From contig NZ_JZTW01000001.1 of the NCBI RefSeq assembly GCF_000962805.1, forward strand, positions 186,001 through 250,000: a stretch of DNA of 64,000 nt. Direction: 5' to 3'. A program made the translations under genes and the position numbers. Origin of the DNA: Pseudarthrobacter chlorophenolicus. GTDB taxonomy: Bacteria > Actinomycetota > Actinomycetes > Actinomycetales > Micrococcaceae. A model generated the notes under the pieces. The model was not told where the DNA came from, did not search any database, and was given only the letters and a program-made list of their open reading frames with translations. Below, piece after piece: positions 34,237 through 43,348 of the stretch. Numbering within the stretch: position 1 is the first letter of the stretch; each line of letters opens with the position of its first letter.

Positions 34237-36726
34237 GTGGTCTTTTCGAGTGCACGGATCAAGAGGGGAACTGCCCGTGTGGCGGCCACCATGGGTCTCC
34301 TTCTGGTCTTGTGTGGTGTGGCCGCGCCTGGTGCGCGGGCGGATACAGCGGCGGCCCCAGCCCCTACGCCTGTGGCATTGGTGGGAACCACAGCGAAGGC
34401 CACCACAGAAGGTGCCTTTGTTTCGGTGGCGCCGGCTCGGTTCCTGGATACACGAAACAGTGCGCCAGCGGGTCCGGACAGGACGGTTTCCTTCCAAGTA
34501 GGCGGCGTAAACGGGATTCCGGCAGACGCTTCCGCAGTGGTTTTTAACCTCACCGTCACCGGCCCGCAGTCATACGGCTTCGTCTCCGCCTATGCATCGG
34601 GAAGCAACCGGCCCGACGCGTCCAACCTGAACTTCGCCGCGGGCCAAACTGTTGCGAACTCCGTCACCGTCCCGGTCGGTGCCGACGGCAAGGTAACCCT
34701 CTTCAACCGCTCCTCCGGCAGTACCCAATTAATCGCGGACGTCTCCGGCTACTACCTCGCCGGACGTCCGACAGAACCCGGAGCCTTCGTCCCTGTTGAC
34801 CCCGCCAGGCTCCTGGACACCCGGACCGGCGCGCCCGTGGGCCCGGACGGCACCGTATCCTTCCAAGTCGGCGGAGTGGGCGGAATTCCGGCGACGGTCT
34901 CGGCAGTCACCTTTAACCTCACCGTAGCCAACCCGACATCGTTCGGGTTCATCACGGCCTATGCCTCCGGTTCTGCCCGCCCGAACTCCTCCAACCTCAA
35001 CTTCGCAACAGACCAGACGGTTCCGAACTCCGTTACGGTCCCTGTGGGTCTCGACGGCAAAGTCACCCTCTTCAACCGCTCCTCGGGCAACACACAATTG
35101 ATCGCGGACGTCTCCGGCTACTACCTCGCTGGGACGCCGACCGCGGCAGGCACATTTGTTCCCGTATCACCGGCCCGTTTTCTGGATACCCGCAACAGGG
35201 GCGCTGCGGGAGCCGACGGGGTGGCCTCATTTCAAGTCGGTGGGGTGAAGGGAGTTCCAGCGAACGCTGCGGCCGTGACTTTCAACCTCACGGTCACCAG
35301 CCCGGCGTCGTTCGGGTTCATTTCGGCCTACGCGTCGGGGTCAGGCCGGCCCAATGCCTCGAATGTAAACTTTGCCGCCGGACAGACGATTCCGAACTCT
35401 GTCACAGTCCCGGTGGGCATCGATGGAAAGGTGACCCTTTTCAACCGGTCCGCAGCCACCTCCCATCTGATTGCGGATGTGTCCGGATACTACCTCCCCG
35501 GAATGACAACGAGCTCAGCGGTCGTCTGGGGCGCCAACGGCTCCGGGCAGCTTGGCAATGGCAACTTTCAAAGCAGTCTCGCACCGATCGGCGTAGCGGG
35601 GTTCACGGATGTGGTCATGTCCGCCCAAGGTCGCGACAGCAGGTACGTGTTACGGGCTGACGGCACGGTTTGGGCCTGGGGCCAGAACAACATGGGCCAA
35701 CTGGGCGACGGCACCACCCACTACCGCGACGCTCCGGTCCAAGTGGTTGGACTCAGAGGAGTGACCTCGATTGTTGCCGATACCGACACCGCATATGCGT
35801 TGTTGGCTGACGGGACAGTCCGGGCCTGGGGCAACAATTGCGACGGCATGTTGGGTAACGGCACCTCGGGCTGCAGCCCCACCACGCCCTTTAACAGTGC
35901 CACCGCCTACATCAGCACCCCGGTCAAGGTAGTCGGCCTGACGGGAGTTACCTCCCTCAGCGCTACCTTTCTCGCCACTTATGCGGTGCTAGCCGACGGG
36001 AAAGTATGGGCCTGGGGTCACAACTACAACGGTCAATTGGGCGATGGCACTACGACCGACAGGAATGCGCCGGTCCGGGTCAGGGGCCTCACTGGCGTAG
36101 AGTCGATCGCTGTTGCTTATCAGAACGCCTACGCGCTGCTCACCGATGGAACGGTTCGCGCCTGGGGGTCCAACCTTGACGGCCAGACTGGTTCCGGCAG
36201 CCCAATATGGACCAACAGCATTCCGGCCCCCGTCCCGGTCTCCGGGCTCTTCGGCGTCACTTCCATTACGACCGCAGGTGGAGGTGCCTATGCCCTGCTC
36301 AGCGATGGCACAGTTCGTGCTTGGGGCGGAAACCGTTCCGGCGGATTGGGTGACGGCTCAATCAGAGAAAACAGCAACGTTCCGGTTACAGTGGCTGGCC
36401 TGACCCGAGTAGCTTCGATCTCGGCCGGTTACGGCACGGCCTACGCTGTGTTGGCTGATGGGACGGTCCGTGCCTGGGGATACAACCCCAACGGCCAGGT
36501 TGGCAACGGCACCACAACGGTTACCCGTTCACCTGCCCAGGTTATTGGTCTGGCACGGGTTGCCGCGATTACGACGAATGGATTCAGCACGTACGCGCAG
36601 CTCACCGATGGAACGGTACGGGCATGGGGTTACAACGGCGAAGGCCAGCTCTGCAATGGCACCACGACGAGCAGCAGCACTCCCGCGGTGGTCCAAGGGC
36701 TCACCAATGTAAGGCGCCTGGCGTAG
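34237..36726 (+). CDS. Exported RCC1-repeat protein with three N-terminal LDTR modules
   Basis: About 829 aa from the GTG at 34237 (GGGGG a few bases upstream). A signal peptide ends in 'VAAPGARADT'. Three tandem modules of about 115 residues follow, each opening 'PARFLDTR' or 'PARLLDTR', with 'VTVPVGxDGKVTLFNRS' and closing 'LIADVSGYYL'. The second half is a seven-bladed-propeller-type RCC1 repeat array ('VWAWGQNNMGQLGDGT', 'VRAWGYNPNGQVGNGT'). The same LDTR modules form the tail of the S8 protease at 44262-47087. It probably acts outside the cell as a binding protein. No catalytic motif is seen. Confidence 0.85.
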   Translation: MVFSSARIKRGTARVAATMGLLLVLCGVAAPGARADTAAAPAPTPVALVGTTAKATTEGAFVSVAPARFLDTRNSAPAGPDRTVSFQVGGVNGIPADASAVVFNLTVTGPQSYGFVSAYASGSNRPDASNLNFAAGQTVANSVTVPVGADGKVTLFNRSSGSTQLIADVSGYYLAGRPTEPGAFVPVDPARLLDTRTGAPVGPDGTVSFQVGGVGGIPATVSAVTFNLTVANPTSFGFITAYASGSARPNSSNLNFATDQTVPNSVTVPVGLDGKVTLFNRSSGNTQLIADVSGYYLAGTPTAAGTFVPVSPARFLDTRNRGAAGADGVASFQVGGVKGVPANAAAVTFNLTVTSPASFGFISAYASGSGRPNASNVNFAAGQTIPNSVTVPVGIDGKVTLFNRSAATSHLIADVSGYYLPGMTTSSAVVWGANGSGQLGNGNFQSSLAPIGVAGFTDVVMSAQGRDSRYVLRADGTVWAWGQNNMGQLGDGTTHYRDAPVQVVGLRGVTSIVADTDTAYALLADGTVRAWGNNCDGMLGNGTSGCSPTTPFNSATAYISTPVKVVGLTGVTSLSATFLATYAVLADGKVWAWGHNYNGQLGDGTTTDRNAPVRVRGLTGVESIAVAYQNAYALLTDGTVRAWGSNLDGQTGSGSPIWTNSIPAPVPVSGLFGVTSITTAGGGAYALLSDGTVRAWGGNRSGGLGDGSIRENSNVPVTVAGLTRVASISAGYGTAYAVLADGTVRAWGYNPNGQVGNGTTTVTRSPAQVIGLARVAAITTNGFSTYAQLTDGTVRAWGYNGEGQLCNGTTTSSSTPAVVQGLTNVRRLA

Positions 36727-36749
36727 CGGGCCACGGATCTGACGCGAGA

Positions 36750-36782
36750 AACCCCGCGGGGGATATCACTTTCCGCGGGGTT
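36750..36782 (+). terminator. Terminator of the RCC1-protein gene
   Basis: A 10-bp perfect stem AACCCCGCGG / CCGCGGGGTT, extended by GAG/CTC on the outside, with a 13-nt loop. It lies 24 bp after the stop. The remaining intergenic DNA up to 37071 shows no gene. Confidence 0.8.
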
Positions 36783-37071
36783 CTCTGCTGCTCCCTTACC
36801 CAGTTGGATCTGCCCCCAAACGCCAAAAAATGGCGAACGGTTGAGTACCACTTGGCCGCCCCGGCAGGCATCCCAGCGGAAATTGGCGTAATAGCTACTG
36901 GTGCCGCAACTGCCGCAAAAGCGTCTACTTGTATGTGCCGGCGGCGCCGGGCCCGTCCGTGAGACCGCCGGGCCCTCTACCCGGAAGGCGTCGCCGGCCT
37001 TAGGCTTCAAGATCACCCTGCACAGGAAACACGCAGGGTCCTCCCAGCTCCATCACCCTAGGATGGAGCCC

Positions 37072-38004
37072 ATGAAAGCCGCCCGAGACGCCCAGTCCGT
37101 TGCCGTGGTGATCAACGCCGGCGCACGCCTGGGAGCGGTAGCGGCGGACCAGGCGGTGGACATGCTGCGGAACGCCGGCCTGTCCGTCACAGCCGTCCAC
37201 AGGATCCAGTCCGGCACGGACCTGTCCGGGACCCTTGACCAGGTGATTGCCATGGGCCACGACCTGGTGGTGGTGGGCGGCGGCGACGGAACCGTGTCCT
37301 TTGCCGCTGGCAGGCTCGCCGGAACCGGGACGGTACTCGGTGTCCTGCCGTTGGGAACAGCCAACGACCTCGCCCGCACCCTGGAGATCCCCGGCACTCT
37401 ACCTGCCGCCTGCGCCGCGCTCGCCGACGGCAAAGTGGTGGACATCGACCTCGGCCGCGTCAACGGCCAGCCCTTCCTCAACGTGGCCTCCGTCGGTCTT
37501 TCGGTGGGAGTCACCGAAACCCTCAGCCCGCGCCTGAAACGCCGCCTCGGCCCGCTCGCCTACGTTGTCGCAGCCGTCCGCGCCTACGCCCGGCACCAGC
37601 CGTTCCAGGCGCGACTCGAATTCCCCGACGGCGACCACCAGGCCATCGAGCTTGAGAACCTGCTGCAGGTGGCCGTGGGCAACGGCAAGCACTACGGGGG
37701 AGGAAACGCCGTCTCACCCACCGCCGGCATTGACGACCACACCCTCGACATCTACGCCATCCCCGGCGCACCGCTGCGTGAACACGTACGGATCGCCCGG
37801 CTGCTCAAGGACGGCAGCTTCGTGGAGCGCAGCGACGTGCACCACCTCACCACCCAGCGCGTCCGGCTGGTCACCGATCCGCCCATGCCGGTCAACCTCG
37901 ACGGCGAGATCGCCACTGTCACGCCCGCAGACTTCACGGTTGAGCGCAATGCCGTCCACGTCGTGGTGCCGCAGAACAGCACCGCCGCGGTACTGGACGG
38001 GTAG
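37072..38004 (+). CDS. Diacylglycerol/lipid kinase family protein
   Basis: 310 aa from the ATG at 37072; another ATG at 37063 is in frame. The catalytic motif 'VVVGGGDGTVSFAAGRL' and 'LGVLPLGTANDLARTLEIP' (GT-x-NDxAR) define the DAGK/YegS family. The C-terminal beta domain ends 'PPMPVNLDGEIATVTPADF'. It would phosphorylate a lipid or lipid-like alcohol with ATP at the membrane face. It converges on a small hypothetical gene across a strong hairpin. Confidence 0.9.
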   Translation: MKAARDAQSVAVVINAGARLGAVAADQAVDMLRNAGLSVTAVHRIQSGTDLSGTLDQVIAMGHDLVVVGGGDGTVSFAAGRLAGTGTVLGVLPLGTANDLARTLEIPGTLPAACAALADGKVVDIDLGRVNGQPFLNVASVGLSVGVTETLSPRLKRRLGPLAYVVAAVRAYARHQPFQARLEFPDGDHQAIELENLLQVAVGNGKHYGGGNAVSPTAGIDDHTLDIYAIPGAPLREHVRIARLLKDGSFVERSDVHHLTTQRVRLVTDPPMPVNLDGEIATVTPADFTVERNAVHVVVPQNSTAAVLDG

Positions 38005-38049
38005 CCCGCCCGCCGCCGGCTTTTTGAGGCGGCCAGCGTCAAACGGAAG

Positions 38050-38084
38050 CGTACGACGGCGGCCGCGCGCCGCCGTCGTACGTC
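38050..38084. terminator. Palindromic terminator (first of two near-identical copies)
   Basis: CGTACGACGGCGG / CCGCCGTCGTACG form a perfect 13-bp stem around a 7-nt loop, followed by TCTTCTC. The 35-nt unit recurs at 40680-40714 with one base change. Confidence 0.8.
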
Positions 38085-38087
38085 TTC

Positions 38088-38372
38088 TCACGGGAGGGTG
38101 GGTCCGCCGCCCGCGGCCAGGAAGGCGTCCAGCTCCGCCGACTGGTGCGCGGCGAAAGCCTTATCCGCGTTGGCCTTGGTGCTGGCAAGCACCGGTATCT
38201 CGAGGCGGGCGTGGCAGCCGCGGCAGCGGATCTCGTGCGTCCACACCCAGCTGTACGCGGAGTGGACTTCCCGGACCTGCTGCAGGGCGGACGTGATTGC
38301 TTCCGTTGTGGCCACAAAGTGGGCCGCGTCCTCGCTGCTGAGGCTGCTACCAATTCCGATGTCGATGCTCAT
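38088..38372 (-). CDS. Small hypothetical protein with one CxxC
   Basis: 94 aa from the ATG at 38372, preceded by AGAGG 5 nt upstream; a longer in-frame start at 38453 has no site. The sequence is polar, starting 'MSIDIGIGSSLSS', with one CxxC pair in 'IRCRGCHARLEIP' and no second pair, so a full zinc ribbon would need dimerisation. No recognised family. It is convergent with the lipid kinase gene. Confidence 0.6.
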   Translation of the reverse strand: MSIDIGIGSSLSSEDAAHFVATTEAITSALQQVREVHSAYSWVWTHEIRCRGCHARLEIPVLASTKANADKAFAAHQSAELDAFLAAGGGPTLP

Positions 38373-38520
38373 CGTCGCCTCTTTTCCGTAAAGCCGGATG
38401 GTGCTGTTGACAGTAGTGGCTGTGGCCCCGCAGCGGAACTGCCGGGAGGTCACGGTTGCCTAACACCGTTCCGCGGGCCCCGGCCGGAGCTATCTCCCCT
38501 TGACGGAGCAGCCGCTTCCA

Positions 38521-38546
38521 TGGTTAGTTAGTCAAGTAAGTAACCA
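38521..38546. promoter_or_regulatory. Probable operator of the YtrA-type GntR regulator
   Basis: Inverted arms TGGTTAGTTA (38521-38530) and TAAGTAACCA (38537-38546), 9 of 10 matching, 20 bp before the regulator start. The GTTA/TAAC arms and the position fit YtrA-subfamily autoregulation. Confidence 0.65.
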
Positions 38547-38566
38547 ACTGGCCGGGAGGTCGCCTG

Positions 38567-38938
38567 ATGGACGAAGGCAAACCACTCTTCGTGCAGATCG
38601 CCGAACAGGTCGAGGCATCGATCCTGGACGGCAGCATCGCCGAGGAGTCGCAGGCGCCGTCAACAAACGAGCTCGCCGTGTTCCACCGCATCAATCCGGC
38701 TACTGCGGCCAAAGGCGTGAACATGCTCGTGGACAAGGGCGTGCTGTACAAGCGCCGGGGCATCGGAATGTTCGTCGCCCGGGGTGCCCGCGACCTCCTG
38801 CTCAAGGAGCGCCGCAGCGATTTCGCCGAGCGGTATGTGCAACCACTGCTGGCCGAGGCCCGCAGGATCGGGTTGGGGCCCGAAGACGTCGCGGACCTGG
38901 TCCGCACCGGTGCCGGCGTTTCACCGGCAAAACCATAA
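38567..38938 (+). CDS. GntR-family regulator, YtrA subfamily
   Basis: 123 aa. N-terminal winged HTH: 'GKPLFVQIAEQVEASILDGS' and 'QAPSTNELAVFHRINPATAA', wing 'LYKRRGIGMFVARG'. A short two-helix C-terminal dimerisation segment, with no large effector domain, is diagnostic of YtrA. Members repress the ABC transporter operon in which they sit; here the ATPase and permease genes follow at 22 bp and then with a 4-nt overlap. The inverted repeat at 38521-38546 is the expected binding site. Confidence 0.92.
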   Translation: MDEGKPLFVQIAEQVEASILDGSIAEESQAPSTNELAVFHRINPATAAKGVNMLVDKGVLYKRRGIGMFVARGARDLLLKERRSDFAERYVQPLLAEARRIGLGPEDVADLVRTGAGVSPAKP

Positions 38939-38960
38939 ACCTGCCAGATCGAAGGACGCG

Positions 38961-39908
38961 ATGAACTCCGTAATACAGGTCAGGAACCTCACCAAGCGAT
39001 ACAAGGACGCCCTCGCCCTGGACGGTGTCAGCTTCGACATCGAGCAGGACGCCATCTACGGTCTGCTGGGACGCAACGGCGCCGGCAAGACCACCGCCAT
39101 GTCCATCCTCACGGCCCAGAACCTGCCCACCAGCGGCGAGGTGCGCGTGTTCGGCGAGAACCCGTACGAGAACGCCCGCGTCCTCAGCCGCATGTGCTTT
39201 GTCCGGGAAAGCCAGAAATACCCGGACGACGCCACCCCGCGCCACGCGTTTGCGGCCGCCCGGCTGTTCTTTCCCCGGTGGGACCAGGGCCTGGCCGATG
39301 AACTGATCGACGATTTCCAGCTCCCGCTAAAACGCACCATCAAGAAGCTCTCCCGCGGGCAGCTCTCAGCCGTGGGGGTCATCATCGGCCTGGCATCCCG
39401 GGCGGAAGTCACCTTCTTCGACGAACCGTACCTGGGGCTCGACGCCGTGGCCCGGCAGATCTTCTACGACCGGCTGCTGGCCGACTACGCCGAAGTCCCG
39501 CGGACCATCCTGCTCTCCAGCCACCTCATCGACGAAGTCTCCAACCTCATCGAACGGGTGCTCCTGATCGACGCCGGACGCATCATCATGGACGAATCGG
39601 CTGAGGACGCCCGGGCATTGGCCACCAATGTGGTGGGCGACGCCGCCGCAGTGGAGCGGGCCGTGAACGGCCGGGAAGTCATCCACCGCGAAGGCCTGGG
39701 CCGGGTGGCATCGGTGACCTTCCTGGGCCGCCTGGACGGCGCCGAACGCGCCGCCGTTGTTGCCGACGGCCTCGAACTCGCGCCCGTCTCACTGCAGCAA
39801 CTCATTGTGCGCCTCACCCAGCAGCGCTCCGGCCGCGACCGCTCCACCGGCGACGCTTTCGCATCAACCGGCTCCGACGCCGATACCCAGGAAGGAAGCC
39901 TGCGATGA
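38961..39908 (+). CDS. ABC transporter ATP-binding protein
   Basis: 315 aa from the ATG at 38961 (GAAGGA 6 nt upstream). Walker A 'GLLGRNGAGKTT'. The signature is degenerate, 'LSRGQLSAVG' instead of LSGGQ, as common in YtrB-like ATPases. Walker B is 'VTFFDEPYLGLD', switch His in 'LLSSHLIDE'. The C-terminal ~80 residues are an accessory domain. It pairs with the permease that overlaps its stop (ATGA). Export or envelope-stress function is the usual role of GntR(YtrA)-linked transporters; the substrate is unknown. Confidence 0.92.
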   Translation: MNSVIQVRNLTKRYKDALALDGVSFDIEQDAIYGLLGRNGAGKTTAMSILTAQNLPTSGEVRVFGENPYENARVLSRMCFVRESQKYPDDATPRHAFAAARLFFPRWDQGLADELIDDFQLPLKRTIKKLSRGQLSAVGVIIGLASRAEVTFFDEPYLGLDAVARQIFYDRLLADYAEVPRTILLSSHLIDEVSNLIERVLLIDAGRIIMDESAEDARALATNVVGDAAAVERAVNGREVIHREGLGRVASVTFLGRLDGAERAAVVADGLELAPVSLQQLIVRLTQQRSGRDRSTGDAFASTGSDADTQEGSLR

Positions 39909-40645
39909 CAACCCTTGATTCCGGCGCAGCCCTGCAACACCAGGTGCCGCGCAACCGCATGCTCAACGTTGTCCGGCTGCAGTTCGTCAACACCCAAACC
40001 TTCATCTGGGTACCGGCGCTGGTGCTGGCTGGCTCGTGGGTCCTGTCGATCATGATTTTCTGGATCATCGGGGGCGCCGGCGTCACCGAGGTCAAGGCCG
40101 GCGGCGGTTCGCAGGCGCCCCTGTGGTACTTCCTCGCCATCGGCATCCAGGCCATGACAATGACGTTCCCCTTCTCGCAGGCCATGAGCCTCACGCGGCG
40201 GGAGTTCTTCCTGGGCTCGCTCGCGGCCGCGGCGGTCAGTGGGGTGGGCATGTCCCTGGTGTTCGTGCTGCTGGGGCTGTTCGAGCAGGCCACCGGCGGC
40301 TACGGGATCAACGGCTACTTCGCCTACCTGGACTGGGTGTGGGCGGCCGGACCGTTCGCGGCCGCGCTGGCCTACTTCACGGCCACCATGTTCTTCTTCA
40401 CCATCGGTTTCTGGTTCGCCACCATTTTCAAGCGGTTCGGCGCCCTGGGACTGACCATCGTCCTGCTGGCGTTGGGCCTGGCACTGGTCGGCTTCATTGC
40501 GCTGGTGACGTTCCAGCAGGCCTGGCCGGCCGTGGGCCAATGGTTCATGGCCACCGGAGCGCTGGGCCTGACGTTGTGGGCCATCCCGGTCACCGGGCTG
40601 CTGGCGGTCGGTTCCTACCTGACCCTGCGCAGGATGCCCGCCTGA
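39905..40645 (+). CDS. ABC transporter membrane subunit of the YtrA module
   Basis: 246 aa with about six hydrophobic segments ('FIWVPALVLAGSWVLSIMIF', 'GMSLVFVLLGLF', 'FAAALAYFTATMFFFTIGF', 'LTIVLLALGLALVGFIALV', 'WAIPVTGLLAVGSYLTL'). No EAA loop, so it is an exporter-type membrane domain. It is translationally coupled to the ATPase gene and followed by a strong hairpin, closing a three-gene operon. Confidence 0.85.
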   Translation: MTTLDSGAALQHQVPRNRMLNVVRLQFVNTQTFIWVPALVLAGSWVLSIMIFWIIGGAGVTEVKAGGGSQAPLWYFLAIGIQAMTMTFPFSQAMSLTRREFFLGSLAAAAVSGVGMSLVFVLLGLFEQATGGYGINGYFAYLDWVWAAGPFAAALAYFTATMFFFTIGFWFATIFKRFGALGLTIVLLALGLALVGFIALVTFQQAWPAVGQWFMATGALGLTLWAIPVTGLLAVGSYLTLRRMPA

Positions 40646-40679
40646 GTCCGGAGCGGCCTGAACCAGCGCAAGAGAAGGA

Positions 40680-40714
40680 CGTACGACGGCGGCCGCGTGC
40701 CGCCGTCGTACGTC
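40680..40714 (+). terminator. Palindromic terminator (second near-identical copy)
   Basis: A perfect stem (15 bp counting from 40678) around a 7-nt loop, followed by TTTCCT. It differs from 38050-38084 at one loop base. The pair brackets the small hypothetical gene and the GntR-ABC operon. Confidence 0.85.
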
Positions 40715-40754
40715 TTTCCTGTGTGGGGAGTCGTCTTGAGCGCGGCGACGGCAG

Positions 40755-41621
40755 GTGCCGGCAAGTAAGATTTTGCGGGTGAGGGGAAACGGTCGGCGCC
40801 CGGGCGCGCCTGTGGGGGAGTGGATCAAGTACGCGGCACTTTTGGTGCTGGCGGTTGCGGCCTTCGGGGTTGCCGCGCTGGCCCTCATGGGCCCACGGGA
40901 CCCGGGCGGGACCGCCCCGGTGGCGGCGGCGAGCACCCCTGCGGCATCGGCCGCCGGTTCGCCTGCTGCCGTTTCACCCTCTCCTACTCCCACGTCCACC
41001 TCAACGGGCAGGCCCGCAAAGATCGAGCTGCCCGCCAGTCCCGTCCTGCTCATCATGGGGGACTCCTACACCGCTGGCGACGGCGCGGACCAGCCGGACG
41101 AAAGCTGGGCGAACCTCGTGGCGGGCTCGCTGGGGTATCCCACCAACATCGACGGCCGCGGGGGAACCGGGTTCGCTTGGGGCGGCGGAGCCAGGGATGA
41201 CCAGGGCGGCGAATACGAGGTCCGGCTGCGGCAGACCGCTGCCAACAACCCTGCGTTCGTCCCCAACCTGCTGATCCTCCAGGGCGGGCAGAACGACGCC
41301 CAGATCACGGACAGCGGTGAGATCACTGCGGCAACCCGCCAGACCATCGAAGCGGCCCGCCGGTTCTGGCCGGGGGTGCAGGTGGTGGTGCTCGGGCCGT
41401 CGGCGCCGCAGCCGCTGGGGGAGGACCTGCGGGATGTGAATAGTGCAGTCCGGGCCGGTGCCGATGCGGCAAACGCCCCGTTCATTGACGCAGTGGAGGG
41501 CCGCTGGTTCACCGCCGCGAACAGCCCAGGATTCGATGCCGACGGCGCGCACCCGAACACCGCCGGGCACGCCTACATCGCGGACAAGTTCCTGGAGTCC
41601 TGGGCAGCGCTGGTGGATTAG
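40755..41621 (+). CDS. Membrane-anchored SGNH/GDSL hydrolase
   Basis: 288 aa from the GTG at 40755; a GTG at 40779 is also possible. One N-terminal membrane segment ('YAALLVLAVAAFGVAALAL') and an Ala/Pro/Thr-rich stalk precede the catalytic domain. SGNH blocks: 'LLIMGDSYTAGDG' (Ser), 'GRGGTGFAWGGG' (Gly), 'LLILQGGQNDAQ' (Asn) and 'DGAHPNTAGH' (Asp-x-x-His). It is an extracellular esterase or acetylhydrolase, perhaps acting on cell-wall polysaccharide; the substrate is unknown. Confidence 0.87.
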   Translation: MPASKILRVRGNGRRPGAPVGEWIKYAALLVLAVAAFGVAALALMGPRDPGGTAPVAAASTPAASAAGSPAAVSPSPTPTSTSTGRPAKIELPASPVLLIMGDSYTAGDGADQPDESWANLVAGSLGYPTNIDGRGGTGFAWGGGARDDQGGEYEVRLRQTAANNPAFVPNLLILQGGQNDAQITDSGEITAATRQTIEAARRFWPGVQVVVLGPSAPQPLGEDLRDVNSAVRAGADAANAPFIDAVEGRWFTAANSPGFDADGAHPNTAGHAYIADKFLESWAALVD

Positions 41622-42106
41622 GGCTGCCCTTGCGAGCTGGTGATTAAGAAGTGTGGGGGCCGGCGGCTATTTGCGGATCAACGCTGATCCGCCGCCTCCG
41701 CCGTCGGCCCCGGTCTTTGTGAATTTGTGGTGGACCGCCTGGCGGCGCCGTAACGACGCCGCCAAGCGATCGAGACCATCGGGTTTTACGCCGACTGCAG
41801 GAATGGGCTGACTGGGCCTCAGTTCCCAGGTGCACCCCCATGCATTCCCATCCTTCACTGCAAACTGTGCGGGAACCGGCTCAACATCTGCGCCAATTAG
41901 GGTCAAGAATTCCTCAAGACTGGCGCGGCCGGGAACTTGCCCGCGGCTGGTTGTTGGGAATGGTCAGCCTGGGATTGTGTTCGCCGCGACGCGCAACGGC
42001 AATTTCGACGCGCACATTCGCTGGCGCACGGGGTATCTGGAGGTCGGGGTCGAATTTGCGGGTCGAAATCGAAGACGCGAATCGGGTTCGGAGCGGGGAC
42101 TGGCGT
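41622..42106. other. Intergenic region between convergent genes
   Basis: 485 bp without a credible gene. It contains an 8-bp hairpin GCGGATCA-ACGC-TGATCCGC (41673-41692), which can serve as terminator of the SGNH gene, a 7-bp GC hairpin near 41742-41764, and the palindromic element copy E. Confidence 0.6.
42001..42070. repeat. Intergenic palindromic element, copy E
   Basis: Outer arms TTTCGACGCGCA (42003-42014) and TGCGGGTCGAAA (42057-42068) match those of copy A. Part of the left half (GACGCGCA) is repeated just upstream at 41991-41998. It lies between convergent genes, like copies A to C. Confidence 0.7.
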
Positions 42107-43348
42107 TTACGGGCGGTTGGTGTCCGGGGCGAGCCACGACAATGCCGCCACCACCTGGGCCTGGACTCCCATGGACAGGGTGGGGTCCAGCACCGGGGCG
42201 AAGAAGGGCGAGTGGTTGCCGGGGATGTCGCGGCTTACGGTTCCCTGCTGCACGGCCTCTGCATACGCTGCCGGGTCCACGCCGCCCAACAGCCAGAAGG
42301 TGTAGGGCACCCCGAAGGCATCCGGGATGTGGCTGAAGTCCTCGGACGCGGTTTGGGGCTGCGCGCGGCCCACCGCAGCGGCGCCGAAATAGGATGTGAA
42401 GGCGGCGGTGACCTGTTCCGTCACGGCGGCATCATTGTCCGTCAGCGGGAACTGGTCGTAAAACTCGAAGTCCGGCTCGCGCGGGGACTCCGCGGCCAGG
42501 CATTCCCCTCTGACAATCCGCTCGATGGCCGCCAGAATTGTGGACCGCACCTGGGGATCGTAGGTGCGGATGTTCAGGAGCAACTCGGCCCGGTCCGGGA
42601 TGATGTTGGACTTGGTTCCGGCGTTCAGTGCCCCGACGGTCAGGACGGCAAACTCGCCAGGCCGTATTTCCCGCGACACGACGGTCTGCAGCCGCAGCAC
42701 GATGGCCGCCCCCAGCACTACGGGGTCAACGGCCATGTGCGGCATGGACCCGTGGGCGCCCTTGCCGTACACGGTGATCCGAAGGGAGTCGCCGGCGGAG
42801 AGCACCGGGCCGGCCGTGGTCGAAACAGTTCCCGCCGGGGCCGGCATCACATGCTGGGCCAGCGCGACGTCGGGCCGCGGCACCTTGGCGGCCAGGCCGT
42901 CGTCGACCATTGCCCTGGACCCGGCACCCACCTCCTCGGCGGGCTGGAAGAGGGCGATGTAGGTGCCGGACCAGGCGCCGCGGCCGTCCGCCATCAGTTT
43001 GGCGGCGCCCAGAAGGGTACTGACATGCACATCGTGTCCGCAGGCGTGCATGACGCCGGCCACCTCAGACGCGTAGGAAAGTTCGGTGGCCTCGGTAACG
43101 GGAAGCGCATCCATGTCCGCCCGCGCCAGCACAGTGGGCCCGACGCCGTTTTCCAGCACGCCCACGACGCCGGTGCCTCCCAGACGGACCACGCGGTAAC
43201 CGAACGCGGCGAGTTTGTCCTCCACCAGCCCGGCGGTCCGGTGCTCCTCAAGGCTCAATTCGGGATGGCGGTGCAGGTCCCGGTACGTCTCCCGGATCCA
43301 GCCCATCTCCGCCTCAATGCCTGCCAGTACTTTCTCCGCATTGCTCAT
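42107..43348 (-). CDS. M20-family amidohydrolase/peptidase
   Basis: 413 aa from the ATG at 43348. Metal-site motifs are 'ARADMDALPVTEA', 'HACGHDVHVSTLLGAA', 'FQPAEEVGAGSRAMV' with the catalytic Glu pair, and 'AQHVMPAPAG'. The dimerisation domain follows ('VYGKGAHGSMPHMAVDPVV'), and a late metal His is in 'GNHSPFFAPVLDP'. Such enzymes hydrolyse N-acyl amino acids or hippurate-like amides in the cytosol. No partner gene suggests the exact substrate. An N-terminal extension up to 43657 is Arg/Ser-rich, antisense to another gene, and rejected. Confidence 0.92.
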   Translation of the reverse strand: MSNAEKVLAGIEAEMGWIRETYRDLHRHPELSLEEHRTAGLVEDKLAAFGYRVVRLGGTGVVGVLENGVGPTVLARADMDALPVTEATELSYASEVAGVMHACGHDVHVSTLLGAAKLMADGRGAWSGTYIALFQPAEEVGAGSRAMVDDGLAAKVPRPDVALAQHVMPAPAGTVSTTAGPVLSAGDSLRITVYGKGAHGSMPHMAVDPVVLGAAIVLRLQTVVSREIRPGEFAVLTVGALNAGTKSNIIPDRAELLLNIRTYDPQVRSTILAAIERIVRGECLAAESPREPDFEFYDQFPLTDNDAAVTEQVTAAFTSYFGAAAVGRAQPQTASEDFSHIPDAFGVPYTFWLLGGVDPAAYAEAVQQGTVSRDIPGNHSPFFAPVLDPTLSMGVQAQVVAALSWLAPDTNRP

